A DNA stretch of 64,000 nucleotides. It comes from Hypomesus transpacificus (taxonomy: Eukaryota > Chordata > Actinopteri > Osmeriformes > Osmeridae). The position numbers and the translations under genes were made by a program. The stretch spans positions 3,944,703 through 4,008,702 of the forward strand of contig NC_061064.1 in the NCBI RefSeq assembly GCF_021917145.1, in the 5' to 3' direction. Shown here piece by piece: positions 13,147 to 25,111 of the stretch. The first letter of the stretch is position 1; every line of letters starts with the position of its first letter. The notes beneath the pieces were generated by a model that was not told where the DNA came from, searched no databases, and saw only the letters and a program-made list of their open reading frames with translations.

Positions 13147-13872
13147 CCGGCCCGCTGAGACAGCGTTGGAGACCTGGGACAGATCGGGAGCATTGCCCAG
13201 CGCCGCGCCAAAGGGGAGAGTGATTAGAGGAAGCTTTGTTCATCTCTGTGGATATCTTGAGCCCGTGTCACTGCCCTGCTCCCTCGCCCGCTGGGTCCTA
13301 AGTCCACTGCCAATCAGGGAGGAGAGGCTTTCTCCTGGCTAGAGGAACGTCAGAGCCAGCCTGCCCTGGCACACCTGCTGAAGACTATAGGCTGAGCAGA
13401 GGTGAACCTGCCCAAAATAAGACAGCCATCGTTTGATCGAACTTGCGGCTTCTTTCACGTTCGCCTGCCAAACGACCAACACGGTTGGTTTTAGCGAACA
13501 ACACACTGACGACGCAAGACACCAAATCACAAAGCCGACGAGCACCCGTCCAAATAATGAGCCGGCCAAGAACTCAGACTGGAGAAAAGCACAAAAAGGT
13601 CCTCGAAGCAAAAACTGTCGAGGAAATGAGAGACCAGGAGCTAGCCACCGATCCAGTGAAAGGTCAGTGGGCACTTGGAAACCTTTGAAGGGATTCGTAT
13701 ACCGTTCTCCTTTGACCTCTCAGCCTCTGCGGCGGGGGAGACCTGGCCTGGAAAGACAGAGAACCCCCGTCCTCCTTCAGACCAGAGAAGAGAGGACCAT
13801 CTGACAGGTGTGGCTTTGATAAGAGTGACGAGCCATCTGCCATGGGCTCATCTCACACCTGACTGCACCGCT

Positions 13873-13972
13873 GAGAGGGAGGGAGGGAGGGAGGGAGGGA
13901 GGGAGGGAGGGAGGGAGGGAGGGATGGAGGGAGGGAGGGAGGGAGGGAGAGAGGGAGGGAGGGAGGGAAAGA
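13873..13972. repeat. (GGGA)n microsatellite
   Basis: About 24 GGGA units with three single-base interruptions. Confidence 0.96.
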
Positions 13973-14320
13973 AGGAGAGACTTGGCCCTGCAGCTGGAGG
14001 GCATCTCCTCTCCTCCTCCTCTCTCAGAGTCCTCGAGTGGCAGAGGCTCCAGGGACGAGAGGAGACGGATGAGAGACGACAAGACAGAACTAGTAACGCC
14101 ACATGGGTGGAGCCAAGTATACCTAGACCTGGTCTGGTCTGTCTGGCTGTGCCCCTCTAAAACCCTCAATCTATTAGCCAGACCCTTGCCATACAGTCCT
14201 GGCCAATGAACCCAATCCTCCATCCAGACGGCTAGGAATATGGGTTTCATACAAGCCGTAACAATGTGAACACCTCCGTTTCATTTCATTCGCCAGCTGA
14301 GGTCATTTCTCCTTTGTTGG

Positions 14321-14341
14321 TGGGGGGGGGGGGGGGGGGGT
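14321..14341. repeat. Poly-G run
   Basis: About 20 consecutive G bases. Confidence 0.85.
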
Positions 14342-15765
14342 ATAGCATTTTAGACCAGGCCAGGCCAGTCTTGGGTGGAGGGGGATATTGAATTACATTT
14401 CCAAAGCACGCCTGTAATCTCCAACAAGGGAGCTGGACAGGATTATGGCGCAGCAAGCAGGAGAGCTGGGCCCTCTGTAATCCCCATGTCAATAGCACCA
14501 TGATAATATTCACACCCAGGGACGTGGGGGGGGGGGGAGGGATGATGACGTTTGCCCAGCCCTAATCAATACGGGGGGACACGGGCACCCCGGTGTCTGC
14601 CTTCTCTTAACAGTCCTCTGAGCGAGTCTCGGATGCCATGTGGAATTCAAGACTCATGCTAAGTGGTTCCCCCAGGCGCCAGCCATCATTTACTAGATAG
14701 CGCAATCTCCGGGTGAAAGAACAGTCCTTTCGCCGCAGTAAAGTGGAGCAAATGGGGCAGTCGGGCCACTCGAGGGTATTTTTTGGTGTGTTTTTAGGGA
14801 CTGAATGATCTGACGGAGAGCCCCTGGAAGCTGGGATGAGAGGATGGGGAGAGAGACCTTGGAAGGCCCTGTGCACTCACACCCCTCTCTTCCTCCTCCT
14901 CCTCCTGATCTGACTTCTGCTGTTGTCCGACTGCTGTTGACCTGCTGCCAAGGGTAGCGAGGATAGGAGGGCGCTCAATACGGAGTGATTGGATCTACGG
15001 CACACTCTCTCCGAGCTCCCGCAGACCTGCTCCACCAGAGGGCCCGTGGTGCGGCCGGGGTCACCTTGAGCTCCAGCCGGCCTGCTTCGACCGGCTATTT
15101 GAATGGGGGCCAGAGAGAGCCATATCCAGCTGCAGGGGAGGAGAGGTGATGCTGCTGCGACAGACACAGACACTCAGGAGTCCCACAGCCTCTGGAGTAC
15201 ACTGGACCTGCTCTGTCTGTCTGGCTGAGGCTACGGAGGCCAGCCAGTAGTCAGGGGAGCTGGGGACAGCAGCAGCCCAGCCTGCCAGCTCTGGAACAGG
15301 CTTGGGAAGGGCGGGGGTCGTAGGGGGGCATTCAGAAGGACGGATGACTCATAAAAGGTCAGGTGAGCTGTCTGTGCTCCCTCTCTGGAGAGCTATCGTC
15401 CGGTGCCTGAAAGGTTAGATCAGGCCCCTGGCAGCAGCCGAAGGCAGCCCATAATACAAGAAATGTCACTTGATGCAGTGAAGTCCGCAAAGAAGCAGTC
15501 AATACAGGGGCTGAGCCGCAGCAGCCAAGCCCCTCTCAGTCTCTGTGGAGGCCAGCTGAAGAGAGGGATGAGATTGCGGGGGAGGCGACGGGGGAGGGGT
15601 GTTCCACCTAGCCATTTATTATTCTGCTGCTAATTGAGGCCACCTGCTGTCTTCGCCGAGGTAAAAATATCCGTGGTAATGAACACCTGCACCTGTAAAG
15701 TGGTCTCAACGGGCAGAGAGGCGGGTTACCTCACCCTCGTCTTATGACCTGCCTGTGTCTATGAC

Positions 15766-16102
15766 AGAGCGAGGGAGAGCAGGAGAAGGGAGGAGGAGGA
15801 GGGGGGAGGAGGGGGGAGGAGGAGGGGGGAGGAGGAGGGGGGAGGATGAGGGGGGAGGAGGAGGGGGGAGGAGGAGGGGGGGGGAGGGGGGGGGGAGGAG
15901 GAGGAGGAAGGGGGAGGAGGAGGAGGGGGGAGGAGTAGGAGGGGGAGAAGGAGGGGGGAGGAGGGGGAAGAGTGGGGAGGAGGAGGGGGAGGGAGGAGGA
16001 GGAGGGGGGAGGAGGGGGAGGGAGGGAGGAGGGGTTGAAGGAGGGGAGGATGGGGAAGAGTGGGGAGGAGGAGGGGGAGGGGGAAGGGGGGAGAAGGAGG
16101 AC
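15766..16102. repeat. Long homopurine (GGA/GGGGGA) tract
   Basis: More than 300 bases of almost pure G and A on the plus strand, built of GGAGGAGG and GGGGGGAGG units with only a handful of T bases. Its open frames (Pro/Ser-rich on one strand, Gly/Arg/Glu-rich on the other) are composition artefacts. Confidence 0.95.
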
Positions 16103-17141
16103 GGGGGAGGGGGTCTCGACGGAGCCTCCGTCCAAGAGGTCAGGGTCCTTGAGGAGGGGGGCGGGGGTGGGGGGGACTGTGGTAGCAGCAGTGCCGGTCC
16201 TCCAGGGGGGTAACCCAGCCTCCCCTCCCCGAAAGCAGCTGCCGTCACTGGCCTGTAATCTCAGAGAGAGGAGGTCCAGAGGATGACTGAAGTCCAGGCC
16301 TGCTTTAGTATCCTCTGACTGGGCTGGGAGTGCGCACAAGGGATTGCCCCCCCCCTCCCCCCCCCAGCAGCCATCTGTTTCCTGCCTCGTGCCACAGTCC
16401 CTGTTCAACACTGCTCCTCTACTTTTCCGGCTCATTCCGGAAATTGCAGCGCTCAGCAGATATGACCTCCAGACGGCTCACTGGGAGGCCGTGAAGGAGG
16501 CCTCTGACACAGGAGGAGCTGCTGACCCCCACACGCTCACACGTGCTCCGTGCCCAAGCAGGACTGGATGAAATCTGGGCTTTTTTGTGGGGATCGAAAG
16601 AAAAAAAGCTTGTCGGATGTGTTTGACTGCTGGTTCCCTTTCACAGTGAGATGCAGTTCTCTGATGATGTGATATCGCTTTGCCCACTCCAACCGGTCAT
16701 TGAGTTGTGGAATAGCGTTTCGGTGAGAAATGTCAGGTTCCTTGACATCTGGACATTTGGAAACGTCATGCTGTGGGGGTTGCATCAATCTCAGACATGC
16801 TATTTCTCCTTAACTGTACTGCACTCTTTCAGTGTCAGGCTTTGGTCAAACAGCCTTCGTAGCTCTTGGAAAGGGCAACTCAACTGACAACATCCCACCA
16901 GTCAATTAAATACAGTAGAGGATCCAAGCCAAGTCTTCCTGCAGCTAATTAAACACCTTTCTCCCTCTCTCACGGCTTCTTCTCTGTCTGTCCATCCTTT
17001 TCCTTCTTTATTCTTCAGAGGAAGGTGCACCCTCCAACACATTTTGCAGCTTGCCTCAGATCATGTGGAGCTGACTAGTTGCTCCCAAATGGAGAAAGTC
17101 AGGGTGCATGAAATTTCCCATGATACCACTGTTCTAAACTC

Positions 17142-17189
17142 TGCCTGTCTGCCTGTCTGCCTGTCTGCCTGTCTGTCTGCCTGTCTGCC

Positions 17190-17262
<73 letters not shown>

Positions 17263-17325
17263 GCCTGTCTGCCTGTCTGCCTGTCTGCCTGTCTGCCTGT
17301 CTGTCTGTCTGTCTGTCTGTCTGCC
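17142..17325. repeat. (CTGT)n/(CTGC)n compound microsatellite
   Basis: About 45 tetranucleotide units of CTGT with interspersed CTGC. Confidence 0.97.
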
Positions 17326-19289
17326 TGGCGTTCTGTCCTTGTTTGAGCTCTGCGCCCCCCTGACAGACAGCTCCCATTGTGGAGTGGGACACCAAGGCCA
17401 GGGAGAGCCAGTGTTATTAACCAGGCTGGCTGCCAGGCTGCCTCTGGCCCGGCGACACGCATCTCCGCTGGGTCGGGAGGAAGGTCAGGCGGAACAACTC
17501 AGCCCAGGGTGAGCCGCTGAAAAGGGGTCACCTGGAGAACATGACCCAGCCTTTCCGCTCATTTCCCCTGAGAAGGGCTGAGCTACGACAGGGGAGCCGT
17601 TCGACGCGGTTCAGCTCCTGCCATGCTCGCTCGCCCTCTCCTCTCTCCCCGATTCAGTGAGCGCCGGAGAGGAGCCTAACTGCTTCTTCTTTGACATTAC
17701 CGCGACGGTGATGAGCTCATAGTGGTTTGGAGGAACAAGAAAAAGCACATCGACAACTTCGCCATGCCAACTATCAGTTCCCAACCAATAGGAGAGCTGC
17801 AAAGCATCATAAACGATTTCACAATGAACAGTCCCGATTTAGGCGAGTTGTAAAACGCCTTGACAAAAACCAAAACGCCCCTATAACGTTGAGAAAGCAT
17901 GCCATCAAATCACACTCCTTGAAAAGTGAAAGTATCCCCCCCAAAATGGGGTTTACAAGCTATGGGAGTCTCGCAAAGCAAATGGTCTTCCAGCGCCGCA
18001 TGGCTCTTTATCAGATACAACATAAACAGCCCCCGATGGTAAATAACAGCTCGGTACCGCCTGCGACAAATGCACCGCCTTTAATACAATAGCAATTTTG
18101 AAACGGCTCACTTTATCTCCATCTCTCCGGCACCTTCCTGATACGGTGGCCCGTGACTAAGCGAGGAAGGAACCTTGGAGGAGAGGGGCACGTAAACAGA
18201 CTCTCTCCTCATGCCGGCCCCCTCTCCTTCCTACCCCCTATCTATTTCCTCCTCTCCCTGGAGGGAGCTGTAGAAAGCAATGAGGCCAAACATTCCCTGG
18301 AAAGTGAACGGGGAGCAGGGGCGGCCAAACCTATTTTCTGCTGTCGGTACCACCGCACTCTTTTCCCTCGTCGCTCCTTTAGGAGAAAACAGCGTTTGAG
18401 TTTGATCGCGACATGGCATGACTGTATGTTATGTCAGGATGATCGTAATGATCCGCGGTTGGCAGCATTAAGGCAGGGACAACTTCGTAAGTGACAGTGC
18501 ACGTCCAACGTCAAATTCAAATCGTGAATTCAATTCACGACTGGGAAAAGTACAGGTTGCTGTTTCGTGTAGTTTAGAAAACTGCAACTAGGAAAGAAAA
18601 TGGGCTTGCTTCTCTCTATAATAACAGACATTGCCTATTACAACAGAGAGCATCAACAATACAACAGTCATTGGGAGAAGTGGCATGTTTATAACCAGTC
18701 ATCTTCTCTTCAGAGGCCCAGAGAACAGTTCACCAAGGCCACGTCTGACTTGGCCCGCAGCAAATTAGGGAGCAATTAAGTCATTGTTCTGAGGACAAGC
18801 TCGGCTCCCTCGTTAAGCGGCTAGACGGGTGATGGGGGGGGGGGGGTGGGATCTGTCATCCGCTGGAGGGAGGCCCTCCTCACACGCCAGTTTGGTGTTG
18901 GATCGTTTCTACACCCCTCCAGACAGTTTCACAGTCAAAACTTGGCAGAAAGCGGACCCGGCATGGCTGCAGATTGATACTAATCCTCATAAACAACGTG
19001 CAGGATGATCCACGAACACACACACACACACTCCTGCTGACTCCCTCCACTATGTATAGGGTGTTTGGATGGAGATGCTGGTGTGGAGCTGCTGCTAAGC
19101 CCAGGAGATGTGGGTGGTGGATCGGGGAATCACACTTCTGGCACTGCAGCTGAGCCACAAATATAACTGTGTCTGCAATGCAATTAGTCTTTCTAAAAAT
19201 GAGCTGAGATGTTGCGACCTGTAGTTTTAGTCTTTCGTTTTTTCACAATGTATGCTTCATGTTTTGGCTGCTTGCAATGTTTGGGACTA

Positions 19290-19388
19290 CCTCGTTGTTA
19301 TGATCAGTGACCTATGCTCTTTTGCAAAGCTCTCTCTTGGAAGTTGCTTTGGATAAAAGCGTCTGCTAAATGCATAAATGTAAATGTA
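19290..19388 (+). mobile_element. SINE/LINE 3' tail remnant
   Basis: Contains TTGCTTTGGATAAAAGCG followed by TCTGCTAAATGCATAAATG, the 3' tail shared by many teleost SINEs and their partner LINEs. The head of the element is truncated or too diverged to see. Confidence 0.7.
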
Positions 19389-19810
19389 GTCTTATTCTAC
19401 CACATCTCTGCATATCCACGTCCATGTGAATTCAGTTTGTGAAACGATTCAAGACAAAAACTACTCATGCTATGAACGCACATGACCCCTAGACTGTCTC
19501 TAGGCATTATTACCTTGGCTAAATATGATCTTGTGTTGAGCCTTTTAGCAGACATCGTTTGCGAAGGAAATCAAGAGTATGCCATTTATTGAGTCAATTA
19601 CTAAATAGACCTTACAATGTCGGCTACAACATGTTTGTGTCCATGCATAAACTATGCCCCATAGGGTAGTGAAGTACACATTATTGAAAGTGTGTACCTA
19701 GTCTGAATCGTCAAATGAGGTCCTGTATTAGAAACTGCAGTAGGCACTGAGGTAGTCATAAAGGCCTACACATAAACAGGAGGACACAGTCACAATACCC
19801 CTCCCCCAAA

Positions 19811-19813
<3 letters not shown>

Positions 19814-19897
<84 letters not shown>
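19814..19897. repeat. (AG)n microsatellite
   Basis: About 42 uninterrupted AG units. Confidence 0.97.
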
Positions 19898-19900
<3 letters not shown>

Positions 19901-20588
19901 AATGCAAGCACCTGTCAGGCCCTCTCATCTCCAAATGACCTGGATCTGGGCCTGTCCTATCAACATGATACAATGTTGTGTTGGTTAAGACTCCCGTGAG
20001 CAAAGCGTAGGAATGTTTGAACCGTGGCAGCAGTATGTCTAAATATTGGACATGTCTGAAAAGACTGCAGAAGGAGAGCCCTGATATGAATTCCCAGAAT
20101 GTTCCGGAAGAGAAAAGATGGAAAAGGTCAGTGAATGCATTAATCTCCAGCATGCTTTCACTCAGAGCATCGCTGCCTACCGCCTTCATTCTTTTCAGTG
20201 GTCTTTCATCTCCTCTGGGGTGAAAAACAGCATCGCTAGACAGCCAAAGCCTCACAGCGCTCTGCTGTTGGCGCTCTGTCATCCATCTCATCTGGGCTTG
20301 GCTTGAGGAGGACAGCATAAGCCATTTTCATTGGTTGAATTTCTTTTTTGAATGATTTTGTTTCTTCTACGCAGGTAGCCTCGCTGCATGTTAAGATAAA
20401 CGTAATCATTTCCATATGTCCCCGGCTCCGATAGAACACGATGAATTCACAGAGGAGCTGCAGCATGCCGGTGATTACTAAGAAAGGGTGTTAGAAAAAA
20501 AAGGACACAAAATCCTGAAATCAAACTGTTTACCTCGCTGCCTTCCCCATGTCCCTCAGAAGCACGATGGATATGGATGGGGTGGTAA

Positions 20589-20866
20589 CCTCTCTCTTTC
20601 TCTCTCTTGCTCTGTCTCTCTCTCACTTTCTCTCTCTGCCTCTATCACTCTTCATCTCTCCCTCCCCCTCTCCATTTCTCCCTCCCCCTCTCTCCATCTC
20701 CCTCTCTCTCCCCCTCCCCCTCCCCCTCTCTCCATCTCCCACTCTCTCCCCCCCTCTCTCTCCCTCTCCCCCTCTCTCTTTCCCCCTCTCTCTCTCCCTC
20801 TATCTCCCCCTCTCTCTCTCCCTCTCCCCTCTCTCTCTCTCTCTCTCCCTCCGTCTCTCCCTCACA
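20589..20866. repeat. CT-rich polypyrimidine tract
   Basis: About 280 bases of degenerate CT, CCCT and CTCTCC repeats, nearly free of purines on the plus strand. Confidence 0.93.
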
Positions 20867-22351
20867 TGGCAGATGCTTCGGTGGTAAGGCCGAGTCGCAA
20901 GCGGCAGCTGCTCTCGGAGGCACACCTACCTATTCTAGTCCCCGTCTCCAAACCCCCCCCAAACAGACACACAGGCAAACGTACTGAAAGCCACACCAGC
21001 CCAGGTTATCCGAGCCTGCTTTGTGTGGCCTCTGGAAGCAGACACGCCACTTCTACATTATTCAGTGTTTGGCGGAATACACGCGCGAGGTGCACGACAG
21101 CACACAGACAGCACGGTCTTCAACCCCCCAGCTTAGCTCCTCTCTGTTCCCCTTTCCTCGCCTCCGCACGTCTCTCCTACCATACCAACCCCGTCGCCGT
21201 GCTCCCCTCGGCAGACGAAGACCTCCATGCATACTATTGTGATATCAAGCGGGGTTCAGGTCTGTGAGGAGGTAGGTTAGAAGAAGAATATATAAAGGGC
21301 TTTTTATCATAGCCCTCAGCGCGTCTCTTTTTCTACATTCCTCCCTTCCCCATCGATACTCCCTTGGCTGCACCCTCAATCCTCCTTCCTCGCCTTCACC
21401 CTCTCACTGTGGGTGAACTTCAAAGCCACTCTGAAGTCGGTGGGATAGAGGGGGGAGGGAAAGGGGGGGGGGGGGGGAGGAGGATCCCGGGAGGGCGGCG
21501 CCTGAAGCCGTCTGACAGGCCCAGCGTGCCCCCCCCCCCCAACCCCACGGAGGGGGAGTGCAGCGACAGCTTCAAACGGGCCTCTCTGCGAGTCCAACGA
21601 CTGCCTCCCCTTGTCTCCTCGTGACTGTGTTCACTTCAATAATGCAGTTTCATCAGTCTTTCATCACCACCACCGGCCCCCCGTCTCATTCAGAAAGATC
21701 CTCATAAAGGACATTTGTTTAATTCATCCAAATGATGAATAATGGTGGCAAATATTTTATTGAGTCATTTTAGATCTAAAGAAAATAGTGAATAAATCAT
21801 GTCTGATTTAAAACCATCAGGGCCAAGGACACCACTCATTAGCTTAAGACTGTTACAAAAATCTGGGAGTTTGAATTATTCAATTTTAATCCTTGATCAA
21901 AATTTGATCTTATGTTTCTTGCCGTTTGATGAGGACTTGAATCCCTTTGATGTGAGGATGGAAAGTTGACTTCCAATCCAGATCAGACAGACTGCTGTCC
22001 ATCCATCACCCGCCTGGTCTTACACCTGACGCACCCAGGAAACACAACTCAAGGCCAAACTTTGTGAACCAGCCCTGCTCACACATCGACGGAACACTGC
22101 GGAATCCAAATTCCATTTACGCTAGGAAAGTGATTTCAAGAACACGACACGGCTCCTTTTGAGCGCGAGCTCAGGTCTAATGTAGCCCTCCAGATGAGTC
22201 ATGTGGCGTGGTGGTTGTGTGGTACCAGAGCCCTCTCCAGCTTCTGCTGAGCACGCAGGCAGATACAGACCTGGCCCAGGGACTCCTGAAGACAGGAAGC
22301 ATACACTCTCCCATCTGCCTTGAACACTCCAATATCAACTACTCTCTCAAG

Positions 22352-22455
22352 ACACACACATATCCACACACAAACACACAGATGCACACACTTTCATACA
22401 GACACACACGTATCCACACACACACACACAGATGCACACACTTTCATACACACTC
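22352..22455. repeat. CA-rich degenerate tandem repeat
   Basis: Two imperfect copies of an approximately 48-base block rich in ACACACA and CAGATGCACACACTTTCATA. Confidence 0.75.
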
Positions 22456-23261
22456 ACTCACACAGTCATGCAGACGCACGCACAAAATAACAAGGACTCG
22501 TGTAGTGAGGCTGTTTCCACTGAGCGGAGATTAGGGACTGAACATCAAAAGCTAAATCCAAGTTTAATCTCCACTGCCCCCGTGCCGAATGGCGGCAGGA
22601 GAAAGAGATAAAGACAAAGATTAGCATTTGCGTGTGTGTGTGTGTCTGTAAGGATACAAATGGATGCTTTAACAAGGGTACAGAAGCATGCTAAATTGCT
22701 AACGTGGCCACCAGCGCTCTCAAGAAGCCCAGGGCTGATGGGAGGCATGGGGGTGTGGGTCCGTGTCATACGGTGATCATTCATGGCAGTTACACAGGCT
22801 GGATAGACAGACACTAGAGATCGAGCATTCTCTACATCCTACGAACCCAAAACACAGCACACCGTGACGGAGCTACTGAGACTAAGACCAAAACACATCT
22901 GGGCTGCTTTCAACGGCGTCCAATGGGACACTTTGTTGGCCTTCGTCCTCATCAACGGCTGCCCATGCTCAAAGTCTCTGTCCTTTTGTTCTCCGCGTCT
23001 CCTCTGTGCCCGAGTGCTGGTTCAAAGTGGAACCTGCGAGGAACGTTCCAGTCGGTGTTCCCCTGCTGCTCTGAGATAAGAGAGAGCATTTGGAAAACAC
23101 TCTCTTTGAATTAAGGAGGTCCGTCCTGCTGTGCTCTCACATTTACAGTTTAGATTTGAAAGCTGCACTCGGCTGATGGGCGCTGGGTTGTGTCTCGCGC
23201 AGTGAACGTGTGCTGCATGGGTAGAACTAACACTGTCGAAAACTCACTCTCACAACAACAC

Positions 23262-23332
23262 CGCCACCCTCCCCCAACCACCCACCCAACCCCAACCACC
23301 CACCCACCCCCAACCACCCACCCACCCCCTAA
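23262..23332. repeat. CCAACCACCCA tandem tract
   Basis: C-rich repeats of CCCAACCACC; the opposite strand is rich in GGGTGG and GGTTGGGG and could form G-quadruplexes. Confidence 0.9.
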
Positions 23333-24179
23333 GTCTGTATATGATTGTTATGTGTGTCATTCAAAATTCTGACAGCCGTCCCTGAATCTATTTACTCGAA
23401 GGATACGAGGAGACAGGCAAGTTAAAACAATTTGAAAAGGATACTGTACTTTTTACGGTGAAACTAAACAATGTTTAGTCTGCCACACAATTAAGACACA
23501 CGCAAGTACATGCATTGCATATCATCTTATTACAAAAAACAACAAGCAATACAACTTTTTTTTGTAATTTCAAGTAATTCATTATTATATCATCACAAAG
23601 CATCAAGGTCAGAGATAAATTAGGAATGCAGGCCTGTTACGGTTAAAGAGAACCTACTAAAGGCGCGTGGTGAGCATTAAACGAGATAAGCCGTGCAAAA
23701 AAACAAACATTATTTAAACATGACTAATACGAATTTTAGGCAACTTTATCATTAAGCACTCGGTTTCCTCATGAACAGATCAAATGTGCTATTTAAGGCA
23801 AAGTACAGAACCGAAGACCATAGAGATTTGTTACAATAACATCCCTGCGCACGCGATTGCGAATATACTGGCTACACCGAAATCGATGGGTAAATCCACC
23901 CGTCCGCAGAACTAGGAAGGTACGCTGTTAAACTGTCTTTTAAACACGCTCAGTGTGTTTTATCTGTCCATATTATATTGTTGCATATCAGATGAATCTC
24001 GAAGCAAACACAAATGCTTCGGACGCATAAAACAAGTTAATCTGTTTATTTTAGCCAGCGTAAGCTAACCGGGGCGAGCTGTTCTTCAGTGATGCGCGAA
24101 TATTGCTGCTGTCGAGAGCTGTTAGCTCTGGCTAACTTGATTCTTATTGTTTGAATAAACACGAGGCAACAGATCTTAC

Positions 24180-24380
24180 CTTTTAGCAATTCTCGCAACT
24201 ATAGAGTTGTAAAACGGTCGTCGGCTTTGTTGTTCTTTATCCTCGGACACCAAGCGATGCTGTGCGGTGCCTTCCTCTCTCGTCAAGGATTTGTCTCAGA
24301 ATCCCAAGCTGACTGTTATCCTGCCTCTGTGCGTGGTGCTGAAGTGGACAGCGCACTCGGCAGCGGCAGAGTCTAGAACT
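24180..24380 (-). other. srrm3: Candidate non-coding first exon and promoter of srrm3
   Basis: On the minus strand this block ends in a consensus 5' splice site (AAAAG|GTAAG, exon end 24180) and is GC- and CpG-richer than its surroundings. It lies directly downstream of the mlxipl poly(A) signal. Joined to the srrm3 exon at 1840, the reading frame of MYDG has a TAA stop 15 bases before the ATG, so the exon would be purely 5' UTR, as in mammalian SRRM3. The transcription start (about 24370-24400) is a guess. The link across a 22-kb intron is inferred from strand, splice signal and the lack of any other minus-strand gene between. It could instead be the first exon of a non-coding RNA. Confidence 0.4.
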
Positions 24381-24398
24381 GTTCTTTACGTTTCACAT

Positions 24399-24531
24399 TG
24401 CACAGCACCCCCTGCAGGATGGGAGTAGCAGTTACATCTTAGAGAGAAAAAAACAACAGGATACCTCTGTTCTGGACCACAACTAGTCTATACTGTAACT
24501 ACACCAGCACTCGAATAACGCCATCTAGTGC
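24399..24531. promoter_or_regulatory. Two CTCF-like motifs between mlxipl and srrm3 promoter
   Basis: GCACAGCACCCCCTGCAGG (24399-24417) resembles the CTCF core (GCGCCCCCTGCTGG type). CGCCATCTAGTG (24519-24530) resembles the second common form (CGCCATCTAGTGG). A weaker CGCCATATAGAGC follows at about 24547. They sit between the mlxipl 3' end and the candidate srrm3 first exon. This is a motif match by eye only. Confidence 0.35.
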
Positions 24532-24647
24532 AATAATCTGTATAAACGCCATATAGAGCAATACTCTTTACAACCTGTACCTAATATTTGTTTATTTCTG
24601 AAAATTGTAAACTGAAGACAAATAAAGCAATATTAAAGATACAGGTC

Positions 24648-24653
24648 TTTATT
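24648..24653 (-). terminator. mlxipl: mlxipl poly(A) signal
   Basis: AATAAA on the minus strand, 459 bases beyond the mlxipl stop codon, giving a 3' UTR of about 480 bases (24630-25111). Confidence 0.65.
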
Positions 24654-25111
24654 GAGCAAGGAATGGGAATTTGCAATGTGCAACATAACCTGAGATCCGT
24701 TTTCAGATACATGTGTATTTGTCGGGTAACTATTATGTCATTTTAGAAAGCAACTGAAACTTCTGTTGATTTACAAAATGTGCCTTTACATGTAGCCCTT
24801 TGAATCTATCTGCCTGCACTTCAATTATTAAACTGGGACAACATAACCATAACAGTCACTTTAAATCATTGAGTGAAACAAAACATACCAACAGTCAACT
24901 ATCTGCAACAGGCAGCAAGCTTGTTTTAAATCACAACTTTGGAATGTTTGAGATGGAAAACATCCATGAGAACACTGTAACCAAGTTGCATGTCGAACTT
25001 CGAAGAGGGGTGAACTTCTGCAGCGTCAAGCTCCACCGTGAAGAAGAATCCCTACGCCACAGCTGGTGGAGGGAGGTGTTCCCGTCTCCTCCGAGCGAAG
25101 GGCTGGCCGGG

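Larger units (their letters stand above)
1841..24179. other. Long gene-poor region, probably srrm3 intron 1
   Basis: No exon with family similarity was found on either strand across 22 kb. The region is dominated by simple repeats, purine/pyrimidine tracts, a 33-bp minisatellite and SINE remnants, listed separately. The long open frames in it are by-products of repeats whose unit is a multiple of three or that lack stop-forming trinucleotides. High-complexity islands at about 7470-7850, 11640-11870, 17680-18110, 19200-19700, 21640-22180 and 23340-24060 are candidate conserved non-coding DNA. Confidence 0.5.

Noticed and set aside
12692..13243. Long open frames on both strands (116-183 codons)
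   Set aside because: They are the 33-base minisatellite translated; the protein is the same 11-residue unit repeated, with no family match or gene structure.
15731..16435. 234-codon Pro/Ser-rich frame on the minus strand
   Set aside because: Composition artefact of the homopurine tract; no start context, no splice pattern, no family.
20488..21267. 259-codon plus-strand frame
   Set aside because: Mostly the CT-rich tract; the remaining sequence has no recognisable domain.
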